From Azospirillum fermentarium (GTDB lineage Bacteria > Pseudomonadota > Alphaproteobacteria > Azospirillales > Azospirillaceae): 64,000 nt of DNA. The number at the start of each line of letters is the position of its first letter. The first letter of the stretch is position 1. The notes below the pieces were generated by a model. That model saw only the letters and a list, made by a program, of their open reading frames with translations, made no database searches and was not told where the DNA came from. A program made the translations under genes and the position numbers. The DNA lies in the NCBI RefSeq assembly GCF_025961205.1, contig NZ_JAOQNH010000002.1, positions 275,501 to 339,500 of the forward strand, written 5' to 3'. Positions 26,669 through 35,379 of the stretch are shown here, piece by piece.

Positions 26669-29239
26669 ATGCGGACGTTCAGCGATCTTCCACTTTTTGT
26701 GCGCCTGCTGGCCGCCTTTCTGGTGGTTCTGGTGTTGTTTTCCGCGCTTGCCCTGTTGGGGTACCGGAAGATGGAAAGGATCGGTGTCCTGGCCGATCAG
26801 ATCTACGATCATCCCTTCACGGTCGGCACCGCCATCCGCGACATCCGCAACGCCGCCGACCAGGCCCACGCTTTGGCGGAGAACCTGCGGTGGGAGGCGG
26901 GCGGCAAGCCGCCGGAGGTGATCCGCGCCGGCATCCAGGCCAGCCGCAAGGCCGTCGCCGCCGCCCTGGAGCGCATATCCGGCCATTACCTCGGACCGGC
27001 GGAGGATGTGGAATCCCTGCGCTGGGCGCTGGATGGGTGGGCGGCGGCGCAGGATCGTTTCCTGGCCATGGCCCCCGGCGGTTCCCCGGGCATGCGCGTG
27101 GTGCTGCTCCAGGACGAAGGGGAGCGGTACGGCACGGTCAGCGCCGCCATCGGGCGCATCGTCGCCTTTTCCGGCAACAAGGCGCGGGAACTGCACAGCC
27201 AGTCCCAGGCCATCATCGCCGACACCTTGCGGAATTGGGGGCTGGCGATCGCCGGCATCGGCGTGTTGCTGGTGCTGCTGGCATGGGTGGTCACCCGCAG
27301 CCTGACGGCTCCTTTGACACGCCTGTGCGGGGTGATGCGGGATCTGACGGCCGGGCGGCTGGAGGTGGACATTCCCTACCGCGGCGGACGGTCCGAGATC
27401 GGTACCATCGCCGATACCCTGGCCGGGTTTCAGGGAACCGCCCGCCGGCTGTCGGAACAGGGATGTCTGGACGCGCGGGTCGCCGCCATCGCCGCCGCGC
27501 TGCAAGCGCAGAGCACACACGCCGGGCTGGCGCGCGTCCTGCTGCCGTACCTGACCGATGGCTTGCCCGAGGGGTCATGGGCGGCGCTCTATGTGCGCCG
27601 CGGGTCCGGTTGGATGCTGGCCGGCGCCGAGGGGGGGGATGGGGGCCGGCACCTGCCGGAGGTTCTGGATCCCGCGGTGGTGGCCATGGCGGACGCGGCG
27701 GCGGAACGGGCGGTGGATCATGTGGCGGCGGCCATGGACGGGACCATGCCCCTGCGTCTGGCGCTGTCGGTGCGCGGACAGGCGGTGGGGGTGCTGCTGA
27801 TCTTTTCGCCCGCCGACATCCCGCGGAAAGCGATGGACCTGCTGGACCGGGTCAAGGATCTGCTGGCGCTGGGCATCGAGGGGCTGCGCCGCCGTGAGCA
27901 GGCGGAAATCCTCCTGGCCCGCACGAGCGAGCAGGCGTGGGAGCTGGAGGTGCGGGCCGAGGCCCTGCGCGGGTCGGAAGAAAAGCTGCGCATGGCGAAC
28001 GAGGAACTGTCACAGCAGGCCGCGGCGCTAGCCGAACAGCGCCAGCAGATCGAACTGGCCTGGGCGGAGGCCGAACAGAAGGCGCGGGAAGCGGAAAACG
28101 CCAACCGCCACAAATCGGAATTCCTGGCGAACATGAGCCACGAGATCCGCACGCCGCTAAACGCCATCCTGGGCCTGACCTATCTTTTGGAGCGGACCGC
28201 CCTCAACCGTGAACAGGACGGGCATGTGGGCAAGATCGGGCTGGCCGGACGGTCGCTGCTGTCCATCGTCAACGACATCCTGGATTTCTCCCGCATCGAG
28301 GCGGGGCGGCTGGAGTTGGAATGCACCGCCTTCAACCTGCCGGGGGTGATGGAGGCGATCACCGCCATGGCCGGGGTGAACGCCCAGGCCAAGGCGCTGG
28401 ATTTCCGGGTCGATGTGGCGCCCGGCGTGCCGGATGATCTGGCCGGAGACGGATTCCGGCTGCAGCAGATTTTGGTCAACCTGACCGGCAACGCCATCAA
28501 ATTCACTGAAACCGGCTCCGTCCGGCTGTCGGTGGAGCAGGTTCCGGCGGAGGGGGAGCGTGTGATGCTGCGCTTCACGGTCAGCGACACCGGCATCGGC
28601 ATCCCGCCCGATGCGTTGCCGGGGCTGTTCCGGGCTTTCAGCCAGGCCGACACCACAACCACCCGCCGGTTCGGCGGCTCGGGCCTGGGGCTGGCCATCA
28701 GCAGGAAGCTGGTGGAGATGATGGGGGGCAGCATCGCCGTGGACAGCACCCCCGGCCAGGGCAGCCGTTTCACGGTCGAAATCCCCTTTGCCGCCGCCGC
28801 TCCGGCCAATCCGGTGCCGGTGCATATCCCGGCCGCCGCCCCGGCGCCGCTGGCGGGCGTGCGTATTCTGCTGGTGGAGGACAACAGCATCAACCGGCTG
28901 GTCGCCAGCCGCATCCTGGAAGGGAAGGGGGCGGCGGTGGTCTGCGAAGCCGACGGGCAGGCGGCGGTGGACCGGCTGAACCGTGCCCCCGGCGCCTTCG
29001 ACGTGGTGCTGATGGACGTGCAGATGCCGGTGATGGACGGGTACGAGGCCACGGCGGTCATCAAGAAGGATCTGCGCTTGCGCCATCTGCCGGTCATCGC
29101 CCTGACCGCCGGGGCCCTGGCGTCGGAACGCAAACAGGCGGTTGACTGCGGCATGGACGGGTTTATTTCTAAACCGTTCGCCGTGGGTGAACTGGTGGAT
29201 ACCGTCGCCCGTTTCGCCCCGGTGTCCACGGCTGTCTAG
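26669..29239 (+). CDS. hybrid sensor histidine kinase/response regulator
   Basis: The 856-residue membrane kinase has a helix at residues 10-30, a helical periplasmic sensor and a second helix at about 190-212. HAMP (to about 265), a GAF-like region and a coiled coil (about 425-485) follow. HisKA has His491 in NMSHEIRTPLNAILGL. HATPase_c shows N, G1 and G2 boxes (NLTGNAIKF, DTGIGIP, GGSGLGLAIS). A REC domain has Asp783 in VLMDVQMPVMDG. It should autophosphorylate and pass phosphate to its own receiver, then to an Hpt protein that is not encoded nearby. The input signal is unknown. It is monocistronic, and GGGGGCGA precedes the start. Confidence 0.95.
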   Translation: MRTFSDLPLFVRLLAAFLVVLVLFSALALLGYRKMERIGVLADQIYDHPFTVGTAIRDIRNAADQAHALAENLRWEAGGKPPEVIRAGIQASRKAVAAALERISGHYLGPAEDVESLRWALDGWAAAQDRFLAMAPGGSPGMRVVLLQDEGERYGTVSAAIGRIVAFSGNKARELHSQSQAIIADTLRNWGLAIAGIGVLLVLLAWVVTRSLTAPLTRLCGVMRDLTAGRLEVDIPYRGGRSEIGTIADTLAGFQGTARRLSEQGCLDARVAAIAAALQAQSTHAGLARVLLPYLTDGLPEGSWAALYVRRGSGWMLAGAEGGDGGRHLPEVLDPAVVAMADAAAERAVDHVAAAMDGTMPLRLALSVRGQAVGVLLIFSPADIPRKAMDLLDRVKDLLALGIEGLRRREQAEILLARTSEQAWELEVRAEALRGSEEKLRMANEELSQQAAALAEQRQQIELAWAEAEQKAREAENANRHKSEFLANMSHEIRTPLNAILGLTYLLERTALNREQDGHVGKIGLAGRSLLSIVNDILDFSRIEAGRLELECTAFNLPGVMEAITAMAGVNAQAKALDFRVDVAPGVPDDLAGDGFRLQQILVNLTGNAIKFTETGSVRLSVEQVPAEGERVMLRFTVSDTGIGIPPDALPGLFRAFSQADTTTTRRFGGSGLGLAISRKLVEMMGGSIAVDSTPGQGSRFTVEIPFAAAAPANPVPVHIPAAAPAPLAGVRILLVEDNSINRLVASRILEGKGAAVVCEADGQAAVDRLNRAPGAFDVVLMDVQMPVMDGYEATAVIKKDLRLRHLPVIALTAGALASERKQAVDCGMDGFISKPFAVGELVDTVARFAPVSTAV

Positions 29240-29282
29240 CGGGCCGCTTGCCCGCTTCATCAAATATCGCTAATGTAGAGCC

Positions 29283-29543
29283 ATGGCACCCAAGGAAAAA
29301 GAGGCCCTGGTCTTTCTGGCCAAGCATCTGGCCGTCGGCGTCACCGCCGGGCTGGTGTTTTGCGCGGCGGCGCTGGCCACCGACGCCGCGGGACTGCGCA
29401 CGCTGCTGCTTGCCGCCGATTCCGTGGGCGTGGGGCTGTACCTGCTGATCGGCTCCGTCTGCCTGACCTTCGGCAGCGTGGCCATGGGGGTGGGAATCAT
29501 GAGCCTGGGCGACCACGCCGACCATCCCGACCGGGATTATTGA
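29283..29543 (+). CDS. small two-helix membrane protein
   Basis: The 86-residue protein has two hydrophobic segments (about residues 15-34 and 46-72). A charged start (MAPKEKEALVFLAKH) and an acidic His-rich tail (GDHADHPDRDY) flank them. No domain name can be given. It is 43 bases downstream of the kinase in the same direction and could be read through from it. Confidence 0.6.
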   Translation: MAPKEKEALVFLAKHLAVGVTAGLVFCAAALATDAAGLRTLLLAADSVGVGLYLLIGSVCLTFGSVAMGVGIMSLGDHADHPDRDY

Positions 29544-29687
29544 GGGATCGGCGGAGCCCTGCCGCCGGGGGGGCGCCATAATCAGTCGTATCCCGCGGGG
29601 GATTCGATTCTTCTTTGACTTCCCGGCCCGGTTCGCGCGACATCTGGCACCCTTATCACCAAGAAACTGGTCAGGGAGACGCCTGTC

Positions 29688-30920
29688 ATGTCGCATACCA
29701 TCACCCGCCGCGGCTTCGGTCAGGGGGTTCTGGCCGCCGGTGCTCTGGCGGCCTTCGGCAAGGCCCCCGCGTTCGCCCAGGCGGCTTCGCTGAAGGTCGG
29801 CGTCCTGCTGCCGCGCTCCGGCCTGCTGGCCCAGGCGGGTCAGGCCTGCCAGCGCGGCGCCGACATCGCCCCCGCCGTGCTGAGCGAGCTGGGCTATAAG
29901 GTCGAAATCCTGTCGGCGGACACCGAATCCAACGTGGACGTCGCCCGCAGCCGTACGGAAAAGCTGATCAACGACGGCGCCAACGTCATCGTCGGCGCCT
30001 TCGACAGCGGCCAGACCGCCGCCGCCGCCCAGGTGTGCGAGCAGCGCGGCGTGCCGCTGGTGATGAACATCGCCGCCGCCGACAAGCTGACGGAGCAGGG
30101 TTACAAGACCGTGTTCCGCAACTTCCCCACCAGCACCATGCTGGTGAAGAACGGCATGGCGCTGATGAAGGATCTGTTCGCCGCCACCGGCGCCACGCCG
30201 AAAGCGGCGGTGTTCCTGCACGCCAACGACACCTTCGGCATGGGCAACAAGCAGGCGATGGACACCCTGTTCCCCACGTTGGACATGCCGTTCAAGATCG
30301 TGGAATCCATCGCCTACGATCCCAAGGCCCAGGATCTGGCGGTGGAAGTCGCCAAGGCCAAGGCCACCGGCGCCGATCTCGCCATCGTCACCACCCGCGC
30401 CAACGACGCCATCATGCTGGTGCGTGAAATGGTGAAGCAGAAGTGGGAGCCGATGGGCATCGCGTCGCCCGGCTCGCCCGGCCTGTACGACGAGCAGTTC
30501 TACAAGGCGCTGGGCAAGTATTCCGACTTCGCCATCACCAACCTGCCCTGGTACGACCCCAAGGCCGAGCTGTCGCAGCGGGTGATGGCTGCCTTCAAGA
30601 AGGCGTTCCCCAACGACCGCTTCGAAGGCTACGGCTTCAACGTCGCCTTCACCCTGGAAGCGATCCTGGTGGCGGCGGATGCGTTCAAGCGCGCCGGCTC
30701 GCCGGAATCCGCCCCCATGCTGGAGGCGCTGCGCACCACCAACCTGTCGAACAAGATGATGGTCGGCCCAGCCATCACCTTCGACGAGAAGGGGCAGAAC
30801 GTCAATCTGGCCTCCGCCTGCATCCAGAACCGCGGCCTGCGGCCCACCGTGGTGCTGCCCAAGGGGGCGGCGGAAATGGAGCCGGTGTTCCCCATGCCCG
30901 GCTGGCAGAAGCGTTCCTGA
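29688..30920 (+). CDS. ABC transporter substrate-binding protein, Leu/Ile/Val type, Tat-exported
   Basis: The 410-residue protein starts with a twin-arginine signal (TRRGFGQGVLAAGALAAFG, cleavage near AFA-QA). The periplasmic-binding fold of the LivK/Peripla_BP_6 group follows: LKVGVLLPRSGLLAQAGQACQRGADIA, VIVGAFDSGQTAAAAQVCEQRGVPLV and VFLHANDTFGMGNKQAM. GYGFNVAFTLEAILVAADAFKRAG is near the end. It probably captures an amino acid or amide-like solute for the LivHMG-type proteins at 34.5-37.1 kb, although three unrelated genes lie between. GGGAGACGCCTGTC precedes the ATG. Confidence 0.9.
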   Translation: MSHTITRRGFGQGVLAAGALAAFGKAPAFAQAASLKVGVLLPRSGLLAQAGQACQRGADIAPAVLSELGYKVEILSADTESNVDVARSRTEKLINDGANVIVGAFDSGQTAAAAQVCEQRGVPLVMNIAAADKLTEQGYKTVFRNFPTSTMLVKNGMALMKDLFAATGATPKAAVFLHANDTFGMGNKQAMDTLFPTLDMPFKIVESIAYDPKAQDLAVEVAKAKATGADLAIVTTRANDAIMLVREMVKQKWEPMGIASPGSPGLYDEQFYKALGKYSDFAITNLPWYDPKAELSQRVMAAFKKAFPNDRFEGYGFNVAFTLEAILVAADAFKRAGSPESAPMLEALRTTNLSNKMMVGPAITFDEKGQNVNLASACIQNRGLRPTVVLPKGAAEMEPVFPMPGWQKRS

Positions 30921-30930
30921 CCACGGACGG

Positions 30931-30962
30931 CCCCGCCCATTCCCTTCCGGGGGTGGGCGGGG
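30931..30962 (+). terminator. hairpin after the substrate-binding protein gene
   Basis: A 9-bp GC-only-style stem CCCCGCCCA/TGGGCGGGG lies 11 bases after the stop codon. There is no T-run, so it is a weak or factor-dependent terminator, or an RNA-stabilising 3' hairpin typical of highly expressed binding-protein genes. Confidence 0.5.
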
Positions 30963-31047
30963 TGCCCGAATTAAGAAAGCGTTAGGGAGATTGGCGCTTC
31001 ACTGCCCCCCAGGACCGTGGGGTCTTTCCGTGCCGTGGGGGAAGGTC

Positions 31048-32130
31048 ATGGGGAAGGGGTTGCACAGCGCCGTCGTCCTGATCCGCCGTTTCGTCTGTGC
31101 GGCCTTTACCATTCTGGCGCTGCTGGTGCCGGCGTGGGCCGGAGCGGCCGAGCCCGGCAGGGCAAACGACACCGCCTATGTGGTCATCAGCCTGGCCGAC
31201 CGCCGGCTGTATCTGGTCGGCGGAGCGGGGGACACGCGGGCATCCTTTCCCGTCGCCATCGGGCGGCCCGGCGTGGAAATCCCGCTGGGTGTGACCACCA
31301 TCGTGCGCAAGCGGGAAAACCCCACCTGGCATCCCACCGCCAACCAGCGGCGCAGCAACCCCAGCCTGCCGGCCAGCGTGCCGCCGGGGCCGGACAATCC
31401 CTTGGGCCGTTTCGCGCTGGATCTCGGCTGGCCCACCTATGCCATTCACGGCACCAACGATCCCGAGTCCATCGGGCGCCGGGCATCGGGGGGCTGTTTC
31501 CGCATGGGCGATGACGACATCGAAACCCTGTTTTCCATCGCCGCCGTCGGCACCCCGGTGCGGGTGATGGCCGAGGCTTACGCCGCCCCCCAGATCGCCG
31601 CCGCCCCGTTGGACGAGCGGGGCGTGGTGCAATTGCTGGTGCCGCTGTCCGGCTCACCGAAGCCTCAGCCCGCCAAGCCGGGAGCGGAGGTGACGGCGCG
31701 GATCCCGGCCCCGCCGGCCCCGCCGATGGCCGGACCGCCGATGGCCGCGGTGCCGGTGCCCAAGGTGATCCCCGCCGCCGCCCCGGCGCTGGCCCCCCTG
31801 GCCGATCCGCTGCCCGCCGATCCGCGGTGCGCCCGCACGGTGCTGCCGGTGCTGCGGGTGATCTGCGACACGCCGGATCTGGCGCAGTTGGACGGGCGCA
31901 TCCGGCAGAAGACGGAACGGCTGTTGTCCGCCGTCCCGTCCGACCGGCGGGCCGGGGCCGCCGACGCCATGACCCTGGACCGGCGGCGGTTCGAGGAACG
32001 CATCAGCGCGCTCTGCTGGGTGCGGGCCGGCACCGAACGGGATCAGGCCGCCACCGCCACGGCGCGGCTGTGCCTGAAAGCGTCTCTCGAAGGCCGGCTG
32101 GAGGATCTGGACGGGCGGACGGCTTATTAG
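31048..32130 (+). CDS. L,D-transpeptidase (YkuD) with LprI-like C-terminal domain
   Basis: YkuD enzymes make 3-3 crosslinks in peptidoglycan or attach proteins to it in the periplasm. The 360-residue protein has a signal peptide (to about AGAAE) and a YkuD domain with His134 in AIHGTN and Cys150 in SGGCFRM. The usual SHGC is SGGC here. A Pro/Ala linker leads to a C-terminal Cys-rich helical region (PRCARTVLPVLRVICDTPDLAQLD to CLKASLEGRLEDL). That region looks like the LprI/DUF1311 lysozyme-inhibitor-like fold. The ATG at 31048 follows GTGGGGGAAGG, so the earlier GTG/ATG codons were not used. Confidence 0.88.
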   Translation: MGKGLHSAVVLIRRFVCAAFTILALLVPAWAGAAEPGRANDTAYVVISLADRRLYLVGGAGDTRASFPVAIGRPGVEIPLGVTTIVRKRENPTWHPTANQRRSNPSLPASVPPGPDNPLGRFALDLGWPTYAIHGTNDPESIGRRASGGCFRMGDDDIETLFSIAAVGTPVRVMAEAYAAPQIAAAPLDERGVVQLLVPLSGSPKPQPAKPGAEVTARIPAPPAPPMAGPPMAAVPVPKVIPAAAPALAPLADPLPADPRCARTVLPVLRVICDTPDLAQLDGRIRQKTERLLSAVPSDRRAGAADAMTLDRRRFEERISALCWVRAGTERDQAATATARLCLKASLEGRLEDLDGRTAY

Positions 32131-32169
32131 AGTCCTTCAGGTGCTTATTGAAGCACCTGAAGGACTCTA
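32128..32169 (+). terminator. long perfect hairpin at the transpeptidase stop codon
   Basis: A 19-bp perfect stem (32128-32146 with 32151-32169) closes the loop ATTG. Its first three bases are the TAG stop codon itself. It is followed by AGCTTTTGGTTTTCCC, so it works as a terminator on the plus strand and probably on the convergent strand too. Confidence 0.8.
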
Positions 32170-32185
32170 AGCTTTTGGTTTTCCC

Positions 32186-32228
32186 GTGTGATTCACGCTT
32201 CAAACGATTCCGTTTGAACCGATCACAC
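32186..32228. repeat. second inverted repeat between convergent genes
   Basis: Outer arms GTGTGAT/ATCACAC (32186-32192 and 32222-32228) enclose an inner 8-bp stem TTCAAACG/CGTTTGAA (32199-32206 and 32211-32218). It lies just before the glycosyltransferase stop codon and may be a terminator for that gene or a dispersed palindrome. Confidence 0.6.
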
Positions 32229-32229
32229 T

Positions 32230-33249
32230 CTAGCCGATCAGGGATTCGAAATCCGCCGCCGCGTCGCGCCACAGCCGTTGCGGAAAGGTGCGGCAGTTTT
32301 CGTGCAGGCGGCGCCACAGGGTGTCGTCGGTCAGAATCTGGATGCAGGCGCCGGCGAAACCGTCGGCGTCCTCGCGGATGAAGCCGGTGCGCCCGTCCTC
32401 CACCCGCTCCTTCAACGACCCGATGCCGGCGGTGACCACCGGCAGGCCGCAGGCCACCGCCTCCGCCGCCGACAGGCAATAGGTCTCCCCCAGATCGCCG
32501 CGGTAGGCCATCAGCCGGCCCGCGCGCAGCCGGCCGGCCAACTGGTCCTTGGCCAGCGGCCCCATCAGCCGCACGCCCAGACCCGCCATGCGCTGGGCTT
32601 GCTCCATGGGTGCGCGCATCTTTTCCGCCATCTGCCCGCCATAGACCGCCGGGCCGCCGTAGATGTGCAGTTCCGCCGCCGGCACCGCCGGGTGGATGCG
32701 CCGTTCCCACAGGTCGAGCACCCAGTCCAGCGAGCGTTGGAAATTGGAGGTGAACAGCACGTGCGGCGGTGGGGCCACGGACAGGGACGGCGGATCGAGG
32801 AAATCGGCGCTGATGCCATAAGGGAACACATAGCGCCCGCGGAAGGGGATCCACCCCGGCACGGTGCCCGCCTGATACGTGCCGATGCACACGCAGGATG
32901 CCGGCTGGCGGAACAGCGGCCACGCATGGCGGGGCTTGCGCAGGTACTGCCCCGGCCCGTGCAGCCACACGGCGCGGCGGCGGATATGGCGGTAGCGGGC
33001 CAGATTGCCGGGCCGCCGGCTGACGATCACCAGATCGGCGTTTTCCCGCACCGAGCCGGCGGGGCGCCACAGCACGCCGTTGTGCTCCACCGGTTCCGGC
33101 GTCAGGGTTTCCACCACCACGCGGTTGCCGTGGGCGGCCAGTGCCTCGGCCAGCTTGACCGTCGCGGTTTCGGTGCCGCCCAGGGGGCCGCGTTCATAGC
33201 TGCGCCCGTCATAGGCGAACACGTCATCCCCGATGATGATGCGCGGCAT
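32230..33249 (-). CDS. glycosyltransferase family 4 protein
   Basis: This 339-residue GT-B protein probably adds a sugar to a surface polysaccharide or lipopolysaccharide. The N-half has GPLGGTETATVKLAEALAAHGNRVVVET and the C-half VLFTSNFQRSLDWVLDLW. The nucleotide-sugar signature is GDLGETYCLSAAEAVACGLPVVTAGIGSLKERVEDGRTGF, with the E-x7-E spacing of the family. It is divergent from the family 2 transferase gene at 33383, and the two may work on the same glycan. Donor and acceptor are unknown. Confidence 0.88.
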   Translation of the reverse strand: MPRIIIGDDVFAYDGRSYERGPLGGTETATVKLAEALAAHGNRVVVETLTPEPVEHNGVLWRPAGSVRENADLVIVSRRPGNLARYRHIRRRAVWLHGPGQYLRKPRHAWPLFRQPASCVCIGTYQAGTVPGWIPFRGRYVFPYGISADFLDPPSLSVAPPPHVLFTSNFQRSLDWVLDLWERRIHPAVPAAELHIYGGPAVYGGQMAEKMRAPMEQAQRMAGLGVRLMGPLAKDQLAGRLRAGRLMAYRGDLGETYCLSAAEAVACGLPVVTAGIGSLKERVEDGRTGFIREDADGFAGACIQILTDDTLWRRLHENCRTFPQRLWRDAAADFESLIG

Positions 33250-33382
33250 CGGCGTTCCTGCTGGTCAAGGCGTTGAGAAAGGAGCGGTTGGAAAAAACAC
33301 AAGCGGCGGACGATGCGTTTTTGCATAATGCCGCCCGTTTTGAAAACCCCCGTTCGCCGGGGTGGTGGAGGGACCGTATCTC

Positions 33383-34201
33383 ATGACCAGCGGCACCGTG
33401 TCTCAGGCCCCGGTACAGGACCGGACGGACGGCGCGTCCGTCGCCCTGTCCGCCCTGGTCGTCGCCCGCAACGAGGAAGAGGCGCTGCCCGCCTGTCTGG
33501 AGGCGCTGGGGTTCGCCGACGAGATCGTGGTGGTGCTGGACCGCTGCACCGACCAGTCCGAAGCCGTCGCCCGCCGCTACACCGGCCGCGTGCTGGCCGG
33601 CGGCTGGCCCATCGAGGGCGACCGCCGCAACGCCGGCATCGACGCCTGCCGTGGTGCCTGGATCGTGGAGGTGGACGCGGACGAGATCGTCAGCCCGGCG
33701 CTGGCCGCAGAGATCCGCGATGTCATCGCCGCCTCCGCGTTCGACTGGCACAGCGTGGCCATCGACAATTACGTGGGTGACCGCCACGTGCGCAACGGCT
33801 GGGGGGCCTATTTCGGGGTGGGGTCGAAGAACATCCTGTTCCGCAAGGGTGCCAAGCGCTGGGGGGCGCAGCGGGTGCATCCGTCGCTGGACTGGACCGG
33901 CACCGGCGGCCCGCGGCTGTCGGCCACCCTGACCCACCGGGTGGACCGCGACATCTTCGACATGGTGGACCGGCTGAACCGCTACACCTCCGAACGGGCC
34001 GCCGACATGCGGGCCGAGGGCCTCAACGAGACCCTGGGCCGTAACCTGCGCCGCTTCGTGTCGCGCTTTTACAAGGTCTACATCCGCCGCAAGGGCTACC
34101 GCGAGGGGGAATGGGGCTTCCTGCTGGCCCTGATGACGGCGCTGTACCCGCTGCTGTCCTATCTCAAGGCGCGGCTGGAGGACGGGAAGACGGGCCGTTA
34201 A
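33383..34201 (+). CDS. glycosyltransferase family 2 protein, WaaE/KdtX-like
   Basis: The 272-residue GT-A protein begins its fold with SALVVARNEEEALPACLEALGFADEIVVVLD. The metal-binding motif is VEVDADE (DxD). SKNILFRKGAKRWGAQRVHPSL and the C-terminal YKVYIRRKGYREGEWGFLLALMTALYPLLSYLKARLE helix resemble the WaaE/KdtX lipopolysaccharide-core group, so a role in core or surface glycan synthesis is likely. GGAGGG lies upstream of the ATG at 33383; an in-frame GTG at 33362 is possible. Confidence 0.87.
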   Translation: MTSGTVSQAPVQDRTDGASVALSALVVARNEEEALPACLEALGFADEIVVVLDRCTDQSEAVARRYTGRVLAGGWPIEGDRRNAGIDACRGAWIVEVDADEIVSPALAAEIRDVIAASAFDWHSVAIDNYVGDRHVRNGWGAYFGVGSKNILFRKGAKRWGAQRVHPSLDWTGTGGPRLSATLTHRVDRDIFDMVDRLNRYTSERAADMRAEGLNETLGRNLRRFVSRFYKVYIRRKGYREGEWGFLLALMTALYPLLSYLKARLEDGKTGR

Positions 34202-34329
34202 CCGGCCCCGGTCCCGCCGCCGAACACCTCGTCCATGGTGCGGGCGTCGAGGATGCGGTCGCACCATTCGTCCAGGGCGGGGTTATCGGCGGCTTGGATG
34301 CGGGCTTCCATCCCCGCCCGCTTATCATC
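34198..34329 (-). pseudogene. C-terminal remnant of an Rpn/DUF4351-like nuclease gene
   Basis: On the minus strand the translation reads IYLDDKRAGMEARIQAADNPALDEWCDRILDARTMDEVFGG and ends at a stop overlapping that of the glycosyltransferase. This looks like the last 35-40 residues of the recombination-promoting nuclease/transposase-like proteins that are abundant in Rhodospirillales (a recollection, not searched). An in-frame stop lies just upstream and no N-terminal part is present, so this would be a dead fragment. Confidence 0.4.
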
Positions 34330-34509
34330 CAAATATATTCATTTGCCATCATGACGGGAATTTCTGTTTTTCGAAACGCAAAATCGATGGGGTCCGGGGC
34401 CGCCGGCCCCGGCCGCCGGAGGCTTTCTTTGTCCCCCTGATGGTTCTCCCCTCTTGCATAGCCCCCGGTCTGCTGCTAACGCCAAGTCTGCATTCATGGA
34501 ACCCGTCCG
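34202..34509. other. intergenic region with gene remnant and GC palindrome
   Basis: The 308 bases before livH hold the nuclease-gene remnant, an AT-rich stretch at 34330-34385, and a perfect 8-bp palindrome CCGGGGCC/GGCCCCGG with GCC loop (34394-34412). The palindrome resembles the one after trpC. The livH promoter is probably in 34430-34500, but no clear -35/-10 pair stands out. Confidence 0.5.
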
Positions 34510-35379
34510 ATGCCGCTTGATTTCATCCTCAACATCATCGCCTCCGGGCTGCTGAACGGCTTGGTGTACGGGCTGGCGGCCTTGGGGCTGTCGGTCATTT
34601 TCGGGGTGGTGCGCGTGGTCAATTTCGCCCATGGCGAAATGATGGTCGCGGGCATGTATGGGGCCGTGCTGCTGTTCGGCGCCTTTCACCTGGACCCGGT
34701 GCTGTCGGCGCCCATCGTGGCGGTGGTGCTGTTCGCGGTGGGGTGGGCGATGCAGCGCGGGCTGGTCAACCGTTTCGTCGGCAAGCCCGAGCACATGCAG
34801 TTCATCCTGCTGCTGGGGGTGGCGACCATCCTGGTGAACGGGCTGCTGATGATCTTCGGCCCCGATTCCCGCGGGCTTCAGGTGGATTACGTGTTCGACA
34901 CGGTGGAGATCGGGCCGTTCAGCCTGGATGCCGTGCGGCTGCGGGCCGGGCTGGGGGCGCTGGTGGTGACGGCGGTGCTGTTCGCCTTCTTCCGCTTCAG
35001 CCGGACGGGCAAGGCCATCCGGGCCTGCGCCGACAACCCGCTGGGGGCCAAGGTGGTGGGGCTGAACCTTGACGGGCTGTACGCCTTCACCTTCGGCATC
35101 GGCACGGCGGTGGTGGGGATCGCCGGCACGCTGATGGCGCTGGTGGTGGACACCCGCCCGCAGTTGGCCAGCGAATACACGCTGCTGTCGTTCATCATCG
35201 TCATCATCGGCGGGCTGGGCAGCCTGCCCGGCGCCTTGCTGGGCGGCGTGCTGATCGGCATGTCGGAGGCGCTGGCGGGCTTTCTGCTCACGCCGTCGCT
35301 CAAGTCGCTGTTCAGCTATGTGGTGCTGATCGTGGTTCTGCTGCTGCGCCCGCAGGGGCTTTTGGGGAAACGCTCGTGA
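34510..35379 (+). CDS. branched-chain amino acid type ABC transporter permease, LivH-like
   Basis: This 289-residue inner-membrane permease begins with ASGLLNGLVYGLAALGLSVIFGVVRVVNFAHGEMMVAGMYGA, the LivH signature. It ends with TLLSFIIVIIGGLGSLPGALLGGVLIGMSEA, the cytoplasmic coupling region, and LRPQGLLGK. About eight helices are predicted. It would pair with the LivM-like protein, whose start overlaps its stop. Substrate class is inferred from the family and could be amino acids, amides or urea-like compounds. Confidence 0.92.
   Translation: MPLDFILNIIASGLLNGLVYGLAALGLSVIFGVVRVVNFAHGEMMVAGMYGAVLLFGAFHLDPVLSAPIVAVVLFAVGWAMQRGLVNRFVGKPEHMQFILLLGVATILVNGLLMIFGPDSRGLQVDYVFDTVEIGPFSLDAVRLRAGLGALVVTAVLFAFFRFSRTGKAIRACADNPLGAKVVGLNLDGLYAFTFGIGTAVVGIAGTLMALVVDTRPQLASEYTLLSFIIVIIGGLGSLPGALLGGVLIGMSEALAGFLLTPSLKSLFSYVVLIVVLLLRPQGLLGKRS

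Noticed and set aside
30931..30962. Strong intrinsic terminator
   Set aside because: The stem is good but there is no T-run, so it is listed only as a weak terminator-like hairpin.
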